64,000 nucleotides of DNA, taken from the NCBI RefSeq assembly GCF_900101025.1, contig NZ_FMUH01000005.1, positions 310,001 through 374,000 on the forward strand. Direction: 5' to 3'. The position numbers and the translations under genes are program-made. The notes beneath the pieces are model-generated. The model saw only the letters and a list, made by a program, of their open reading frames with translations, did not search any database and had not been told where the DNA came from. Each line of letters begins with the position of its first letter. The first letter of the stretch is position 1. This document shows, in pieces, positions 34,138 through 44,073 of the stretch. This DNA is from Klenkia marina. GTDB lineage: Bacteria; Actinomycetota; Actinomycetes; Mycobacteriales; Geodermatophilaceae.

Positions 34138-35682
34138 ATGTCCCTCACCGAAGAAGCCACCGGTCAGTCCCTGCGCCAGATCGGCACGCTCGTCCGCGAC
34201 GCGCGCCGCCACCACGGGCTGACCCAGACCCAGTTGGCCGAGCGGCTGGGCACGAGCCAGAGCGCGATCGCCCGCATCGAGCAGGGGGCGCAGAACCTCA
34301 CCCTCGAGCTGCTCGGCCGGCTCTCCGCCGCCCTCGACAGCGAGCTCATCACCGTCGGCCGCGGCGGCCCGACCCACCTGCGGGTCACCGGCGCCCGGCC
34401 CCTGTCGGGCTCGGTGGTGGTCAAGAGCAGCAAGAACGCCGCCGTCGCGCTGCTGTGCGCCTCGCTGCTCAACCGCGGCACCACGACGCTGCGCAACGTC
34501 GCCCGCATCGTCGAGGTCGAGCGCATCCTCGACGTGCTGCGCTCGATCGGCGTGCAGGCCACCTGGGACGCCGCCGGCAAGGACCTCACCATCGTCGTGC
34601 CCGCGGAGCTCGACCTGGCCGGCATCGACGCCGACGCCGCCCGGCGCACCCGCAGCATCATCATGTTCCTGGGCCCGCTCCTGCACCGCGAGCCCACCTT
34701 CGAGCTGCCCTACGCCGGCGGCTGCGACCTCGGCACGCGCACCATCGAGCCGCACATGATCGCGCTGCGCCCGTTCGGTCTCGAGATCGAGGCGCACGCC
34801 GGCGCCTACCACGCCCGGGTGGCCGCGCCCGAGGCCCGCGACCGCACCATCGTGCTGACCGAGCGCGGCGACACCGTCACCGAGAACGCGCTGCTGGCCG
34901 CGGCCCGCCACGAGGGCACCACCACCATCCGCAACGCCAGCCCGAACTACATGGTCCAGGACCTCTGCCTCTACCTCGAGCTGCTCGGCGTGCGCATCGA
35001 CGGCTTCGGCACCACCACCCTGGTCGTGCACGGCCGCGCCGAGCTCGACGCCGACGTCGACTACACCCCCAGCGAGGACCCGGTCGAGGCCATGAGCCTG
35101 CTGACCGCGGGCATCGTGACCGGGTCCGAGCTCACGGTGCGCCGCGCGCCCATCGAGTTCCTGGAGATCGAGCTGGCCATCCTCGGCGAGATGGGGCTGC
35201 GCTACGACCTCTCCCCCGAGTACCCCGCCGACAACGGCCGCACCCGGCTGGTGGACATCACCCTGCACCCCTCGACGCTCAAGGCGCCGATCGACAAGGT
35301 GCACCCGATGCCCTTCCCGGGCCTCAACATCGACAACCTGCCGTTCTTCGCGGTCATCGCGGCGACGGCCACCGGCGGCACGCTCATCCACGACTGGGTC
35401 TACGACAACCGCGCGATCCACCTGTCCGACCTCACCCGGCTGGGCGCCGACGTGCGCCTGCTGGACCCGCACCGCGTGCTGGTCACCGGCCCCACCCACT
35501 GGTCGGCCGCCGAGATCGTCTGCCCGCCCGCGCTGCGCCCGGCGGTCTGCATCCTGCTGGCCATGCTGGCGTGCAAGGGCACCTCGGTGCTGCGCAACGT
35601 CGACATCATCGCCCGCGGCTACGAGCAGCTCTACGAACGGCTGGTCGAGATGGGCGCGCAGATCGAGGTCTTCAGCGACTGA
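34138..35682 (+). CDS. XRE-type HTH fused to UDP-GlcNAc 1-carboxyvinyltransferase (MurA-like)
   Basis: 514 residues. Residues 12-70 are a helix-turn-helix: REAR-like start LVRDARRHHGLTQTQLAERL then GTSQSAIARIEQG. Residues 78-510 are an EPSP synthase/MurA domain: KSSKNAAVALL with the catalytic Lys99-Asn100, and Cys196 in GGCDLGTRTIEPH, equivalent to the PEP-binding loop Cys of MurA. MurA makes the first committed step of peptidoglycan synthesis; a DNA-binding version could act as a sensor or regulator instead. Similar fusions occur in other actinobacteria, as I recall, without known role. Coupled to the RCC1 gene by one base. Confidence 0.9.
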   Translation: MSLTEEATGQSLRQIGTLVRDARRHHGLTQTQLAERLGTSQSAIARIEQGAQNLTLELLGRLSAALDSELITVGRGGPTHLRVTGARPLSGSVVVKSSKNAAVALLCASLLNRGTTTLRNVARIVEVERILDVLRSIGVQATWDAAGKDLTIVVPAELDLAGIDADAARRTRSIIMFLGPLLHREPTFELPYAGGCDLGTRTIEPHMIALRPFGLEIEAHAGAYHARVAAPEARDRTIVLTERGDTVTENALLAAARHEGTTTIRNASPNYMVQDLCLYLELLGVRIDGFGTTTLVVHGRAELDADVDYTPSEDPVEAMSLLTAGIVTGSELTVRRAPIEFLEIELAILGEMGLRYDLSPEYPADNGRTRLVDITLHPSTLKAPIDKVHPMPFPGLNIDNLPFFAVIAATATGGTLIHDWVYDNRAIHLSDLTRLGADVRLLDPHRVLVTGPTHWSAAEIVCPPALRPAVCILLAMLACKGTSVLRNVDIIARGYEQLYERLVEMGAQIEVFSD

Positions 35683-36515
35683 TGCCGCCCCGCGCCCGGA
35701 TCGCCGCGGGCCGGCGGCACTCGGTCGGCCTGCGCGCCGACGGCCGGGTGCTGGTCGCCGGCCGCCGCGGGTCCGAGGAGGGCCGGACGGCGGACTGGAC
35801 CGACGTGGTGTCCGTCGCCGTCGGGTCGGTGCACACCGCGGCCAACACCGGGCGCAGCCACACCGTCGGGCTGCGGTCGGACGGCACGGTGCTGGCCACC
35901 GGGTGGGACGGCGACGGCCAGTGCGCGGTGGGCGGCTGGCGCGACGTGGTGGCCGTGGCCGCGGGCTGGCGCCGCACCCTGGCCGTGCTGGCCGACGGCA
36001 CGGCCCGGGCGGTCGGCCGGCGCACCGACGGCGCCTGCGACGTCGAGGGGTGGGACCGGCTGCGCGCCACCGCGGCCGGTGATTGGCACTCCGTCGGCCT
36101 CCGGGACGACGGCACCGTGCTGGCTGCCGGTCTCGACCGGCGCGGCCAGTGCGACGTGGGCGGGTGGCGCGAGGTCGTCGCGGTGTCGGCCGGGACGCTG
36201 CACACCGTGGGCCTGACGGCGGCCGGCCGGGTGCTGACCGCCGGCGGTCCGGCCGGCGCGGGGACCGACCGGTGGCACGGGGTGGTCGGGGTGTCCGCCG
36301 GGAGCCACCACACGGTCGGGGTGCTCGGCGACGGCACGGTGCTGGCCGTCGGCGACGACGGCCACGGGCAGTGCGCGGTCGGCGGGTGGCGCGACGTCGT
36401 GGCCGTGGCCGCCGGGTCGGCGCACACCCTGGGCCTGCGGGCCGACGGCACCGTGCTGGCCGTCGGGGCCGCGCAGGACGGGCGCTGCGGGACCGACGGC
36501 TGGCAGCTGGGCTGA
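35682..36515 (+). CDS. RCC1-repeat beta-propeller protein
   Basis: 277 residues made of about six RCC1-like repeats, each of the form GWRDVVAVAAG followed by HTVGL and DGTVLAVG. This predicts a seven-blade-like propeller used for protein binding. No signal peptide. The ATG overlaps the stop of the HTH-MurA gene (TGATG), so it is made with it and probably binds it or a shared partner. Stop is 4 bp from the convergent membrane gene. Confidence 0.88.
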   Translation: MPPRARIAAGRRHSVGLRADGRVLVAGRRGSEEGRTADWTDVVSVAVGSVHTAANTGRSHTVGLRSDGTVLATGWDGDGQCAVGGWRDVVAVAAGWRRTLAVLADGTARAVGRRTDGACDVEGWDRLRATAAGDWHSVGLRDDGTVLAAGLDRRGQCDVGGWREVVAVSAGTLHTVGLTAAGRVLTAGGPAGAGTDRWHGVVGVSAGSHHTVGVLGDGTVLAVGDDGHGQCAVGGWRDVVAVAAGSAHTLGLRADGTVLAVGAAQDGRCGTDGWQLG

Positions 36516-36519
36516 GGGG

Positions 36520-37140
36520 TCAGCCGCGGGCGAGGACGGCGACCCCGGCGCACGCAGCGGCCCACAGCACGCTGGTGAGCGTGCCGATGATGAAGCGCTC
36601 GGCCGCCGGGGTCTCCTTGAGCGCCTGGAACCGGCCCAGGCCCTTGATCGCCAGCACCACCGGCAGGCCCTCGGGCCACCCGGCCAGCATCGTCGCGGCC
36701 AGCGCCAGCCGCTCGAGGACCCCGATCCACGACCCACCGCGCAGCACGTCGGGGTCGGCGATGCCCGCCATGCCGGGCCGCTGCCCCCCGACCGGCGACG
36801 TGGTCGTGGGAGGGCCGGTCAGCGCCGAGACCGCCCGGGTGGGGTCGGCGGCGGCGAGGACGGCGGTCACCACCGGTCCCCCGCCGAGCCCGGCGGCCAC
36901 CACGGCGGCGATCGCGACGGCGGAGCGCAGCCACGGCGTGGGCGGGGCCGCGGCCCAGGCCAGCGCGGCCGCCGCGGCCACCAGTCCGGCGAGCGCGAAG
37001 GCGGCCCAGGGCGTCGCCGGCTCCCGGCGGTGGGCCACGAGCTCGCGCCCGCGCGGGACGCGGCCGGTCTCGGCCCGCCGCAGCACCGCCGCGCCCAGCG
37101 CGCCGGCCAGGACGAGCAGGACCAGGGCCGCCAGCGTCAC
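36520..37140 (-). CDS. Hypothetical membrane protein
   Basis: 206 residues with four predicted membrane helices and a long Pro/Gly/Thr loop in the middle. The end LKETPAAERFIIGTLTSVLW is conserved-looking. Not recognised. GTG start overlaps the stop of the SatD-like gene (GTGA); such membrane/SatD-like pairs exist in actinobacteria. Confidence 0.7.
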   Translation of the reverse strand: MTLAALVLLVLAGALGAAVLRRAETGRVPRGRELVAHRREPATPWAAFALAGLVAAAAALAWAAAPPTPWLRSAVAIAAVVAAGLGGGPVVTAVLAAADPTRAVSALTGPPTTTSPVGGQRPGMAGIADPDVLRGGSWIGVLERLALAATMLAGWPEGLPVVLAIKGLGRFQALKETPAAERFIIGTLTSVLWAAACAGVAVLARG

Positions 37141-37727
37141 CGGCCGCCCTCCGCCCGGGCCAGGAGCCGGGCCAGCACGGGGTGCAGGTCGTGCTCCACG
37201 TCGACGGCCGCGGCGGCCAGCCGCTGCCCGACCGCCTGGCGGGTGATGCCCAGCCGGGCCCCGGCCTCGGCCTGGGTGCACCCGGCGGCGACCAGGTCGA
37301 TGGCCTCCCACGCCTGCGGGCTGCGGCGCTGGAGGAGGACGGTCAGCACGGTGGCCACCGCCTGGGCGTCGGCCGCGGCGACGTCGTCGGCACCCTCGAC
37401 GGCCACCCGTGAGGGGCGCTGCTTGGCCACGTCGACCGCCCGCCGGGCGGCGAGGAAGGCCGGGCCGGTCGCGGCCCGGGTCGAGTCCGGCAACGGGGTC
37501 TGGACCGGGCCGGCACCGATGCCCACGCTCCAGCCGCCCGCCCGGGCCAGCCGGCACAGCACGTCGACGACCACGGCCGGGTGCCCGACCACCCCCTGGA
37601 ACTCGTCACCGGCGGTGCGCTCGAAGTCCAGCAGCACCGGGGCGTCGGCGAGCGCGTCCAGCGCCGCGGACACCCGGTCGGGGCCACGCCGGCTGGCTCG
37701 CTGGTCGACGGTGAGCACGAAGGGCAC
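37137..37727 (-). CDS. SatD-like protein with C-terminal helix-turn-helix
   Basis: 196 residues. N-terminal VPFVLTVDQRASRRGPDRV and FERTAGDEFQG resemble the SatD family; C-terminal TQAEAGARLGITRQAVGQRL is a clear helix-turn-helix. Likely a DNA-binding regulator of the membrane gene it overlaps. GTG start with CATGCT ending 6 nt before and TTGCAC 18 bp further up. The family call is moderate. Confidence 0.6.
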   Translation of the reverse strand: MPFVLTVDQRASRRGPDRVSAALDALADAPVLLDFERTAGDEFQGVVGHPAVVVDVLCRLARAGGWSVGIGAGPVQTPLPDSTRAATGPAFLAARRAVDVAKQRPSRVAVEGADDVAAADAQAVATVLTVLLQRRSPQAWEAIDLVAAGCTQAEAGARLGITRQAVGQRLAAAAVDVEHDLHPVLARLLARAEGGR

Positions 37728-37766
37728 CAGGCAAGCATGACACCTTTCCCTACGCCTGTGCAAGCC

Positions 37767-38234
37767 TCAGGGCTTGTCGGTCAGCTCCGGCGGGAAGCCA
37801 CCGGTCGCCACCGGACCCCAGCGCACCGGCGTGACCCGGATGAGCGACTTGCCCTGCCGGTGCATCGCCTCGCGGTACTCGTCCCAGTCGGGGTGCTCGC
37901 CGCTGATCGAGCGGAAGTACTCGACCAGCGGCTCCACCGACTCGGGCAGGTCGAGCACCTCGGCGGTGCCGTCGACCTGCACCCAGGGGCCGTCGAAGTC
38001 GTCGGACAGCACCACCACGGTGACCCGCGGGTCCCGCCGGGCGTTCCTGGACTTCGCGCGCTGCGGGTAGGTGGACACCACGATGCGCCCCTCGGCGTCG
38101 ACCCCGCAGCTGACCGGCGAGATCTGCGGCTCGCCGTCGGCGCGGCGGGTCATCAGCAACGCCTTGTGCCGGGGGCGGAGGAACGTGAGCAGGCCGTCGC
38201 GGTCGACCCGGTCGGCGGTGGCGGTCTTCGGCAT
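37767..38234 (-). CDS. PPOX-class F420-dependent flavin/deazaflavin oxidoreductase
   Basis: 155 residues, split-barrel fold. RHKALLMTRRADGEPQISPV and the strand VVSTYPQRAKSRNARRDPRV are typical of actinobacterial PPOX/F420 enzymes. Substrate unknown. ATG 6 nt after TAGCGT on the minus strand, a leaderless layout. Confidence 0.88.
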   Translation of the reverse strand: MPKTATADRVDRDGLLTFLRPRHKALLMTRRADGEPQISPVSCGVDAEGRIVVSTYPQRAKSRNARRDPRVTVVVLSDDFDGPWVQVDGTAEVLDLPESVEPLVEYFRSISGEHPDWDEYREAMHRQGKSLIRVTPVRWGPVATGGFPPELTDKP

Positions 38235-38240
38235 GCCCGG

Positions 38241-38246
38241 ACGCTA
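38241..38246 (-). promoter_or_regulatory. -10 element of a leaderless promoter (PPOX gene)
   Basis: TAGCGT on the minus strand ends 6 nt before the ATG at 38234. Confidence 0.6.
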
Positions 38247-38339
38247 CGACGGGCCACCGACTCCCCGCCCGTCGGCCCGATCCCCCGCCCGGGGGGTTCC
38301 CGACCGGTGCCCGAACACCAGGTGTGCTCCGATAGCGGC

Positions 38340-39635
38340 ATGGCCGACGCCCAGCAGGAGAACGACGAGCGCACCGGGGACACCCCCGTGGCGCACACGG
38401 GCGCCACCAGGATGCCCCCGGCCGACTTCCACGACGAGTCCGGCGAGCCACCCTCGGAGACCAGCGCCCCGGTGCCCGCCCTCGACCGCGGTCCCCGGCT
38501 GGCCGCGGCCAGCCGGGTGCTGGCCACCTTCTCGTGGCGGCTGCTGCTGGTCACCGGGGCCGTCGTCGTCATCGGCTACGTGCTGGGCGTGCTGTGGTCC
38601 TCGGTGCTGCTGCCCGTCGTCCTCGGGCTCCTGTTCTCCACCGTCATGTGGCCGCTGGCCCGGCTGCTGCGCGGCCGGCTGCGGTTCCCGCCCGCGCTGG
38701 CGGCCATCACCTCGGTGGTGCTGTTCCTCGGCGCGGTCATCGGCATCTTCGCCGCGATCGCCCCGTCGGTCGTCGCCCAGGTCGACGAGCTCTCCGGCGG
38801 GGTCACCGACGGCCTGGAGAGCGTGCAGGACTGGCTGTCCGGCCCACCGTTCAACCTTGGCCAGGAGCAGATCGGCACCTACGTCGACCAGGCCATCGAC
38901 CAGCTGCAGTCCAGCGCCGGCGACATCGCCAACCTGGCGCTGACCGGCGCGGGCGCCATCGGCACGGGCCTGGTCAACGTCGTCCTCGCGCTGGTGCTCA
39001 CCTTCTTCTTCCTCAAGGACGGCCCCCGCTTCCTGCCCTGGTTGGCGGCGCAGACCGGTCCGCAGGCCGCCCCGCACGTCGCCGAGCTGTCGCACCGCAG
39101 CTGGCGCACGCTGTCGGAGTTCATCCGCCAGCAGGCCCTGGTCGGCGCGATCGACGCCCTGGGCATCGGCCTGGGGCTGCTGGTCCTCGGCGTGCCGCTC
39201 GTGCTGCCGCTGGCGGTCATCACGTTCTTCGCGGCCTTCGTGCCGATCATCGGTGCCTTCGTGGCCGGCGGCTTCGCGGTGCTCATCGCGCTGGTCAGCA
39301 ACGGGTTCAGCACGGCCGTGTGGGTGCTGGTCGTCGTGGTGGTCGTGCAGCAGGTCGAGGGCAACGTGCTCCAGCCCATCCTGCAGGGCCGTGGCCTCAA
39401 GCTGCACGCCGGCGTCGTCATCCTCGCCGTGACCGCCGGCTCCAGCCTGGCCGGCATCATCGGCGCGTTCCTGGCCGTGCCGGTGGCGGCCCTGCTCGCC
39501 GTCGGCTACCGGTACGCCCGCGACCAGCTCGACGGCCGGCACCCCGAGCGCGACGACGACGGCCGCGTGCCCGAGCTGGTGGGCGACGCCGACGGCGCCC
39601 GCCTCACCCGCAGCGCGGACCCGGTCGCCGACTGA
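38340..39635 (+). CDS. AI-2E-family transporter
   Basis: 431 residues. A 60-residue acidic N-terminus precedes about eight membrane helices with the family's cytoplasmic/extracytoplasmic domain in the middle (DELSGGVTDGLESVQDWL). Conserved FVPIIGAFVAGG and QQVEGNVLQPILQGR identify the family (TqsA/YdiK-like). Function in actinobacteria is unproven; some members are Na/H antiporter-like. Ends 1 bp from the convergent DUF3253 gene. Confidence 0.88.
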   Translation: MADAQQENDERTGDTPVAHTGATRMPPADFHDESGEPPSETSAPVPALDRGPRLAAASRVLATFSWRLLLVTGAVVVIGYVLGVLWSSVLLPVVLGLLFSTVMWPLARLLRGRLRFPPALAAITSVVLFLGAVIGIFAAIAPSVVAQVDELSGGVTDGLESVQDWLSGPPFNLGQEQIGTYVDQAIDQLQSSAGDIANLALTGAGAIGTGLVNVVLALVLTFFFLKDGPRFLPWLAAQTGPQAAPHVAELSHRSWRTLSEFIRQQALVGAIDALGIGLGLLVLGVPLVLPLAVITFFAAFVPIIGAFVAGGFAVLIALVSNGFSTAVWVLVVVVVVQQVEGNVLQPILQGRGLKLHAGVVILAVTAGSSLAGIIGAFLAVPVAALLAVGYRYARDQLDGRHPERDDDGRVPELVGDADGARLTRSADPVAD

Positions 39636-39636
39636 C

Positions 39637-39888
39637 CTACCGCGGGCGGCGGATCCGCACCGGCCCGCGGGCGGTGGCGACGTCGACCACCTCGCCGCGC
39701 TGGGTGACCTGCACCCGGCCCTGCGCAGCCAGCTCACCGGCGGCGGCGCGGGCGTCGTCCATCAGCTCGCGCCAGCCGTCGGGGTCGACCGCGCGGGCGG
39801 CGTCGGACGGGCAGATCGAAGACGTCGGGGCCCGCGCGTCGAGCAGCTCCTCGATGCGCCGGGCCAGCTGGTCGGTCGACGCGCTCAC
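39637..39888 (-). CDS. DUF3253 protein
   Basis: 83 residues. SSICPSDAARAVDPDGWREL and VTQRGEVVDVATARGPVRI match DUF3253, a small winged-helix-like family of unknown role. The GTG at 39888 was chosen because upstream sequence is Pro-rich and not family-like. Confidence 0.8.
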   Translation of the reverse strand: MSASTDQLARRIEELLDARAPTSSICPSDAARAVDPDGWRELMDDARAAAGELAAQGRVQVTQRGEVVDVATARGPVRIRRPR

Positions 39889-40016
39889 CGATCCAGGGTG
39901 CGCGCCGGGCGGTTCGAGCGCCATCGGGGGCACCATGGGAATGCCCGGCCACCCGGCGGAGCTTCACCGGGCGGACCGTCGAACCACCCGTCGGACCACG
40001 AGGAGAGGACCCGACC

Positions 40017-40943
40017 GTGCCCCCACGTCCCGAGGACCTCGTCGAGCTGCTGCCCGCCCACGAGCGGCTCGTCGAGCGCACCGCCGCCGACGAGCTCGTG
40101 CTCGTGCACGACCTGGCCGGTGAGTTCGACGCCGCGCACGCCGGCGCCCTGGCCGGGGCGCACCTGCTGGCCAGCCTGCCGCACGAGGTCATCGCCCGGT
40201 TCGACGCCGACGCACTGGTCGACTACCGCGGGCACCGGCCGCGGATCACCTTCGCCGGTGACCACTACGAGTCCTTCGCCGCACCCGAGATCACCCTGTA
40301 CGCGGTCGACGACGACGGGGGCACCCCGTTCCTCCTGCTGCACGGCGCCGAGCCCGACTTCGCCTGGGAACGGTTCACCGCCGCCGTCCTGGGCCTGGTC
40401 GAGACCCTCGGCGTGACCCGCATGGTCATGCTGCAGGCCATCCCGATGCCCGTGCCGCACACCCGCCCGGTCACGGTGACCGCGCACGCCACGCGGCGCG
40501 AGCTCATCGCCAGCTACCCGGTCTACTGGGGCGAGATGCGCATCCCCGGCAGCGCGGGCGCCCTGCTCGAGCTGCGCGCCGGGGAGGCCGGGGTCGACGC
40601 GCTCGGCGTCGCCGCGCACGTCCCGCACTACCTGGCGTCGGCGACCTACCCGGCCGCCTCGCTCACCCTGCTCGAGCACCTCGGTCAGCTCACCGGCCTG
40701 CACCTGCCGACCGAGACGCTCGAGGAGGCCGCCCGGGCCAACCGCACCGAGGTCGACGCCCAGATCGGGCGCTCGGAGGAGAACACCGCCGTGGTGGCCC
40801 AGCTGGAGGCGCAGTTCGACAGCTTCTCCGCCGCCCGCGAGGGTGCCGGGTTGCTCGGCTCGTCGGGCGAGATCCCCTCGGGCGAGGAGATGGCCGACCA
40901 GATCGAGGCCTTCCTCGCCGAGCAGGACCGCAAGCGCGACTAG
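40017..40943 (+). CDS. PAC2-family protein (proteasome-assembly-chaperone fold)
   Basis: 308 residues. PAC2 domain over residues 20-230: LVLVHDLAGEFDAAHAGALA, ARFDADALVDYRGHRP and HVPHYLASATYP. Helical, acidic C-terminus. Actinobacteria with proteasomes commonly carry such proteins, but the role is not settled. GTG start with GAGGAGAGG upstream. Overlaps the convergent MFS gene end by 4 bp. Confidence 0.9.
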   Translation: MPPRPEDLVELLPAHERLVERTAADELVLVHDLAGEFDAAHAGALAGAHLLASLPHEVIARFDADALVDYRGHRPRITFAGDHYESFAAPEITLYAVDDDGGTPFLLLHGAEPDFAWERFTAAVLGLVETLGVTRMVMLQAIPMPVPHTRPVTVTAHATRRELIASYPVYWGEMRIPGSAGALLELRAGEAGVDALGVAAHVPHYLASATYPAASLTLLEHLGQLTGLHLPTETLEEAARANRTEVDAQIGRSEENTAVVAQLEAQFDSFSAAREGAGLLGSSGEIPSGEEMADQIEAFLAEQDRKRD

Positions 40944-42217
40944 GCGCTGCCCCGGGTCACGGCGAACGCCGCCGCACCCAGGGCGCCGACCGCGGCGAAC
41001 AGGTAGAAGCCCCACGGGAACGCGATGCCGGCGGTCACCAGGCCGCCGGTGAGCAGCGGGCCGCTGATCGCACCGACCCGGCCCACGCCGGCCGACCAGC
41101 CCAGCGCGGTGGCCCGCACGTGCGGTGGGTGGTTCGCGCTGGTGAAGGCGTAGACGAGCACCTGGGCGCTGAACACGAAGCAGCCGGTCAGGAAGACCAT
41201 GACGTAGATGCCGGCCAGCGGGAGCCGGATGGACAGCAGCGCCAGGAAGACCGCCCCGGCGGCGAACCAGGCCAGCCCGGCGCGTCGGGCCCCGACCCGG
41301 TCGGCCACCTGGCCGGCGACGAGCAGGCCCACGATCGCGCCGACGTTGAGCACGAGCAGGAAGGTCAGGGCCGCACCGAGGTCGTAGCCCGCCTCGCGCA
41401 TGATCGTCGGCAGCCAGCTGTTGAGGCCGTAGACCAGCAGCAGCCCCATGAACGAGGTGACCGCGATGGCCAGGGTCGTGCGCAGGTACTGCGGGGAGAA
41501 CAGGGTGCGCAGCGTGGCCCCGGCCGACGTCGGCTCGGGTGCGGCGTCGGCGGGCTCGAGCTGCAGGCCGTAGGCGGCCGCGATCTGCTCGGCCTCGGCG
41601 CGCCGCCCGTGCGCGACCAGGTACCCGGGCGACTCCGGCAGGTGGCGCAGCATGAGCGGGACGAGGACGACGGCCGGCAGCGCCCCGACGACGAACATCC
41701 AGCGCCACCCCAGCGGCTCGACCACCACGATGGCCAGGGCAGCGGTGGCCACCGCACCCACGTGGTAGCCGGTCATCACCGTGGTGGTGGCCCGCCCGGC
41801 GCGGTTGCTGAACTCGTTGACCAGCGCGATCGCGGTGGGCAGCGCGCCGCCCAGCCCCACCCCGGCGAGGAACCGCAGCCCGCCGAACACCCCGGCGTTC
41901 GGGGCGGCGGCGCAGGCCAGGGTGAGCAGCGAGAAGGCCGTCACCGCGCCGATGAGCACCCGGCGCCGGCCGAGCACGTCGGTGAGCGCCCCGAGCGAGA
42001 GCGCCCCGATGGTCATCCCCACGAGGCCGGCCGTGACGACGGCCGTCGCCCCGGTCCCCGACAGCCCGAAGCCCTCGGGGGTCAGCAGCGTGGGGACGAC
42101 GGTGCCGACGACGACGAGGTCGAACCCGTCGAGGACCACGGCGATCCAGCAGAGCGGGGCCACCCACCCCGCGGCTCGGGCCACCGCCGGTCGATCCTTG
42201 CGCGCGGAGCTGGGCAC
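40940..42217 (-). CDS. MFS transporter, aromatic acid:H+ symporter type
   Basis: 425 residues, 12 helices. VVLDGFDLVVVGTVVPTL in helix 1 carries the DGxD pattern of the AAHS group (PcaK/BenK), and GALTDVLGRRRVLI is motif A. RHLPESPGYLVAHGR fits the central loop. Likely carries an aromatic acid; no catabolic genes are adjacent. GTG start with GGAGG 6 nt upstream. Confidence 0.85.
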   Translation of the reverse strand: MPSSARKDRPAVARAAGWVAPLCWIAVVLDGFDLVVVGTVVPTLLTPEGFGLSGTGATAVVTAGLVGMTIGALSLGALTDVLGRRRVLIGAVTAFSLLTLACAAAPNAGVFGGLRFLAGVGLGGALPTAIALVNEFSNRAGRATTTVMTGYHVGAVATAALAIVVVEPLGWRWMFVVGALPAVVLVPLMLRHLPESPGYLVAHGRRAEAEQIAAAYGLQLEPADAAPEPTSAGATLRTLFSPQYLRTTLAIAVTSFMGLLLVYGLNSWLPTIMREAGYDLGAALTFLLVLNVGAIVGLLVAGQVADRVGARRAGLAWFAAGAVFLALLSIRLPLAGIYVMVFLTGCFVFSAQVLVYAFTSANHPPHVRATALGWSAGVGRVGAISGPLLTGGLVTAGIAFPWGFYLFAAVGALGAAAFAVTRGSA

Positions 42218-42262
42218 GGGCTGCCTCCGGGGTGTCGACGCTGACCCGCCGACCCTAGGAAC

Positions 42263-42301
42263 CTGCTGGGCGCTCCGGCACCTCGAGCTTCTGCCCAGCA
42301 G
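42263..42301 (-). terminator. Hairpin after purU
   Basis: Stem CTGCTGGGC/GCCCAGCAG (42263-42271 and 42293-42301) between the purU stop and the MFS gene. Confidence 0.6.
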
Positions 42302-42307
42302 AACCGT

Positions 42308-43165
<858 letters not shown>

Positions 43166-43188
43166 GGGAGGGGATGATCCCAGACGCG

Positions 43189-44073
43189 TCAGGGCAGGTC
43201 GGCGGGCTCCCCGGTCGTGAAGAGGTCGCCGTGCTGCTCGATGCGGGCCAGCACGTCGTCGGTGTCGAACACCAGCGGCCCGTCGAGCTCCTCCCAGGTC
43301 ACCGGGGTGGACACGGTGGCCCCGGCCCGGGCGCGCAGCGAGTAGGGCGCGACGGTGGTCTTGGCGGTGTTGTTCTGGCTCCAGTCGACCAGCACCTTGC
43401 CCGGGCGCAGCACCTTCTCCATGCGCCACACGACGTCGTCCGGCGTCTCCTCGGTGAGCGCCTGGGCCAGCGCCTTGGCGTACCTCGACGGGTGGTCGGG
43501 GTCGGTGCAGCGGATCGGTGCGTAGACCTGCAGGCCCTTGGAGCCCGAGGTCTTCACCACCGGGTCCAGGCCGTCGTCCACCAGCCGCTCGCGCAGCCGC
43601 AGCGCCAGGGCGGCGCACTCGGCCACCCCGGTGCCCGGCCCGGGGTCGAGGTCGAGCACCAGCAGGTCGGGCAGCTGCGGCACGCCCTCGTCGTCGACCC
43701 GCCACTGCGGCACGTGCAGCTCGAGCGCGGCCAGGTTGGCCGACCAGGCGAGGTCGGGGACGTCGGTGAGCAGCACCATGTCCAACGTCTCGCGGTCCTT
43801 GGTGGAGCCCGGCGCCGGGACCACCACGTGCTGCACCCACGACGGCGCATGCCGGGCGTTGTTCTTCTCGAAGAAGGAGGCGCCCTCGACCCCGTGCGGC
43901 CAGCGGGTGAACGTGACCGGCCGCCCGGCCAGGTGCGGCAGCAGCACCGGCGCGACCTGCACGTAGTACTGGATCACCTGCGCCTTGGTGACGCCCACCT
44001 CGGGGAAGAGCACCTTGTCCAGGTTCGAGACCTCGAGCTGCCGCCCGCCGATCGACACCCGCTGCCGGGTCAC
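43189..44073 (-). CDS. LigD-type primase-polymerase domain protein (PolDom)
   Basis: 294 residues, a free-standing archaeo-eukaryotic primase fold like the polymerase domain of LigD. Key segments: TFTRWPHGVEGASFFEKN, catalytic aspartates in LVLDLDPGPGTG, TSGSKGLQVYAPI, and DWSQNNTAKTTVAPYSLRAR. Adds short patches at double-strand breaks in non-homologous end joining. GTG start overlaps the ligase stop (GTGA). Confidence 0.93.
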   Translation of the reverse strand: MTRQRVSIGGRQLEVSNLDKVLFPEVGVTKAQVIQYYVQVAPVLLPHLAGRPVTFTRWPHGVEGASFFEKNNARHAPSWVQHVVVPAPGSTKDRETLDMVLLTDVPDLAWSANLAALELHVPQWRVDDEGVPQLPDLLVLDLDPGPGTGVAECAALALRLRERLVDDGLDPVVKTSGSKGLQVYAPIRCTDPDHPSRYAKALAQALTEETPDDVVWRMEKVLRPGKVLVDWSQNNTAKTTVAPYSLRARAGATVSTPVTWEELDGPLVFDTDDVLARIEQHGDLFTTGEPADLP

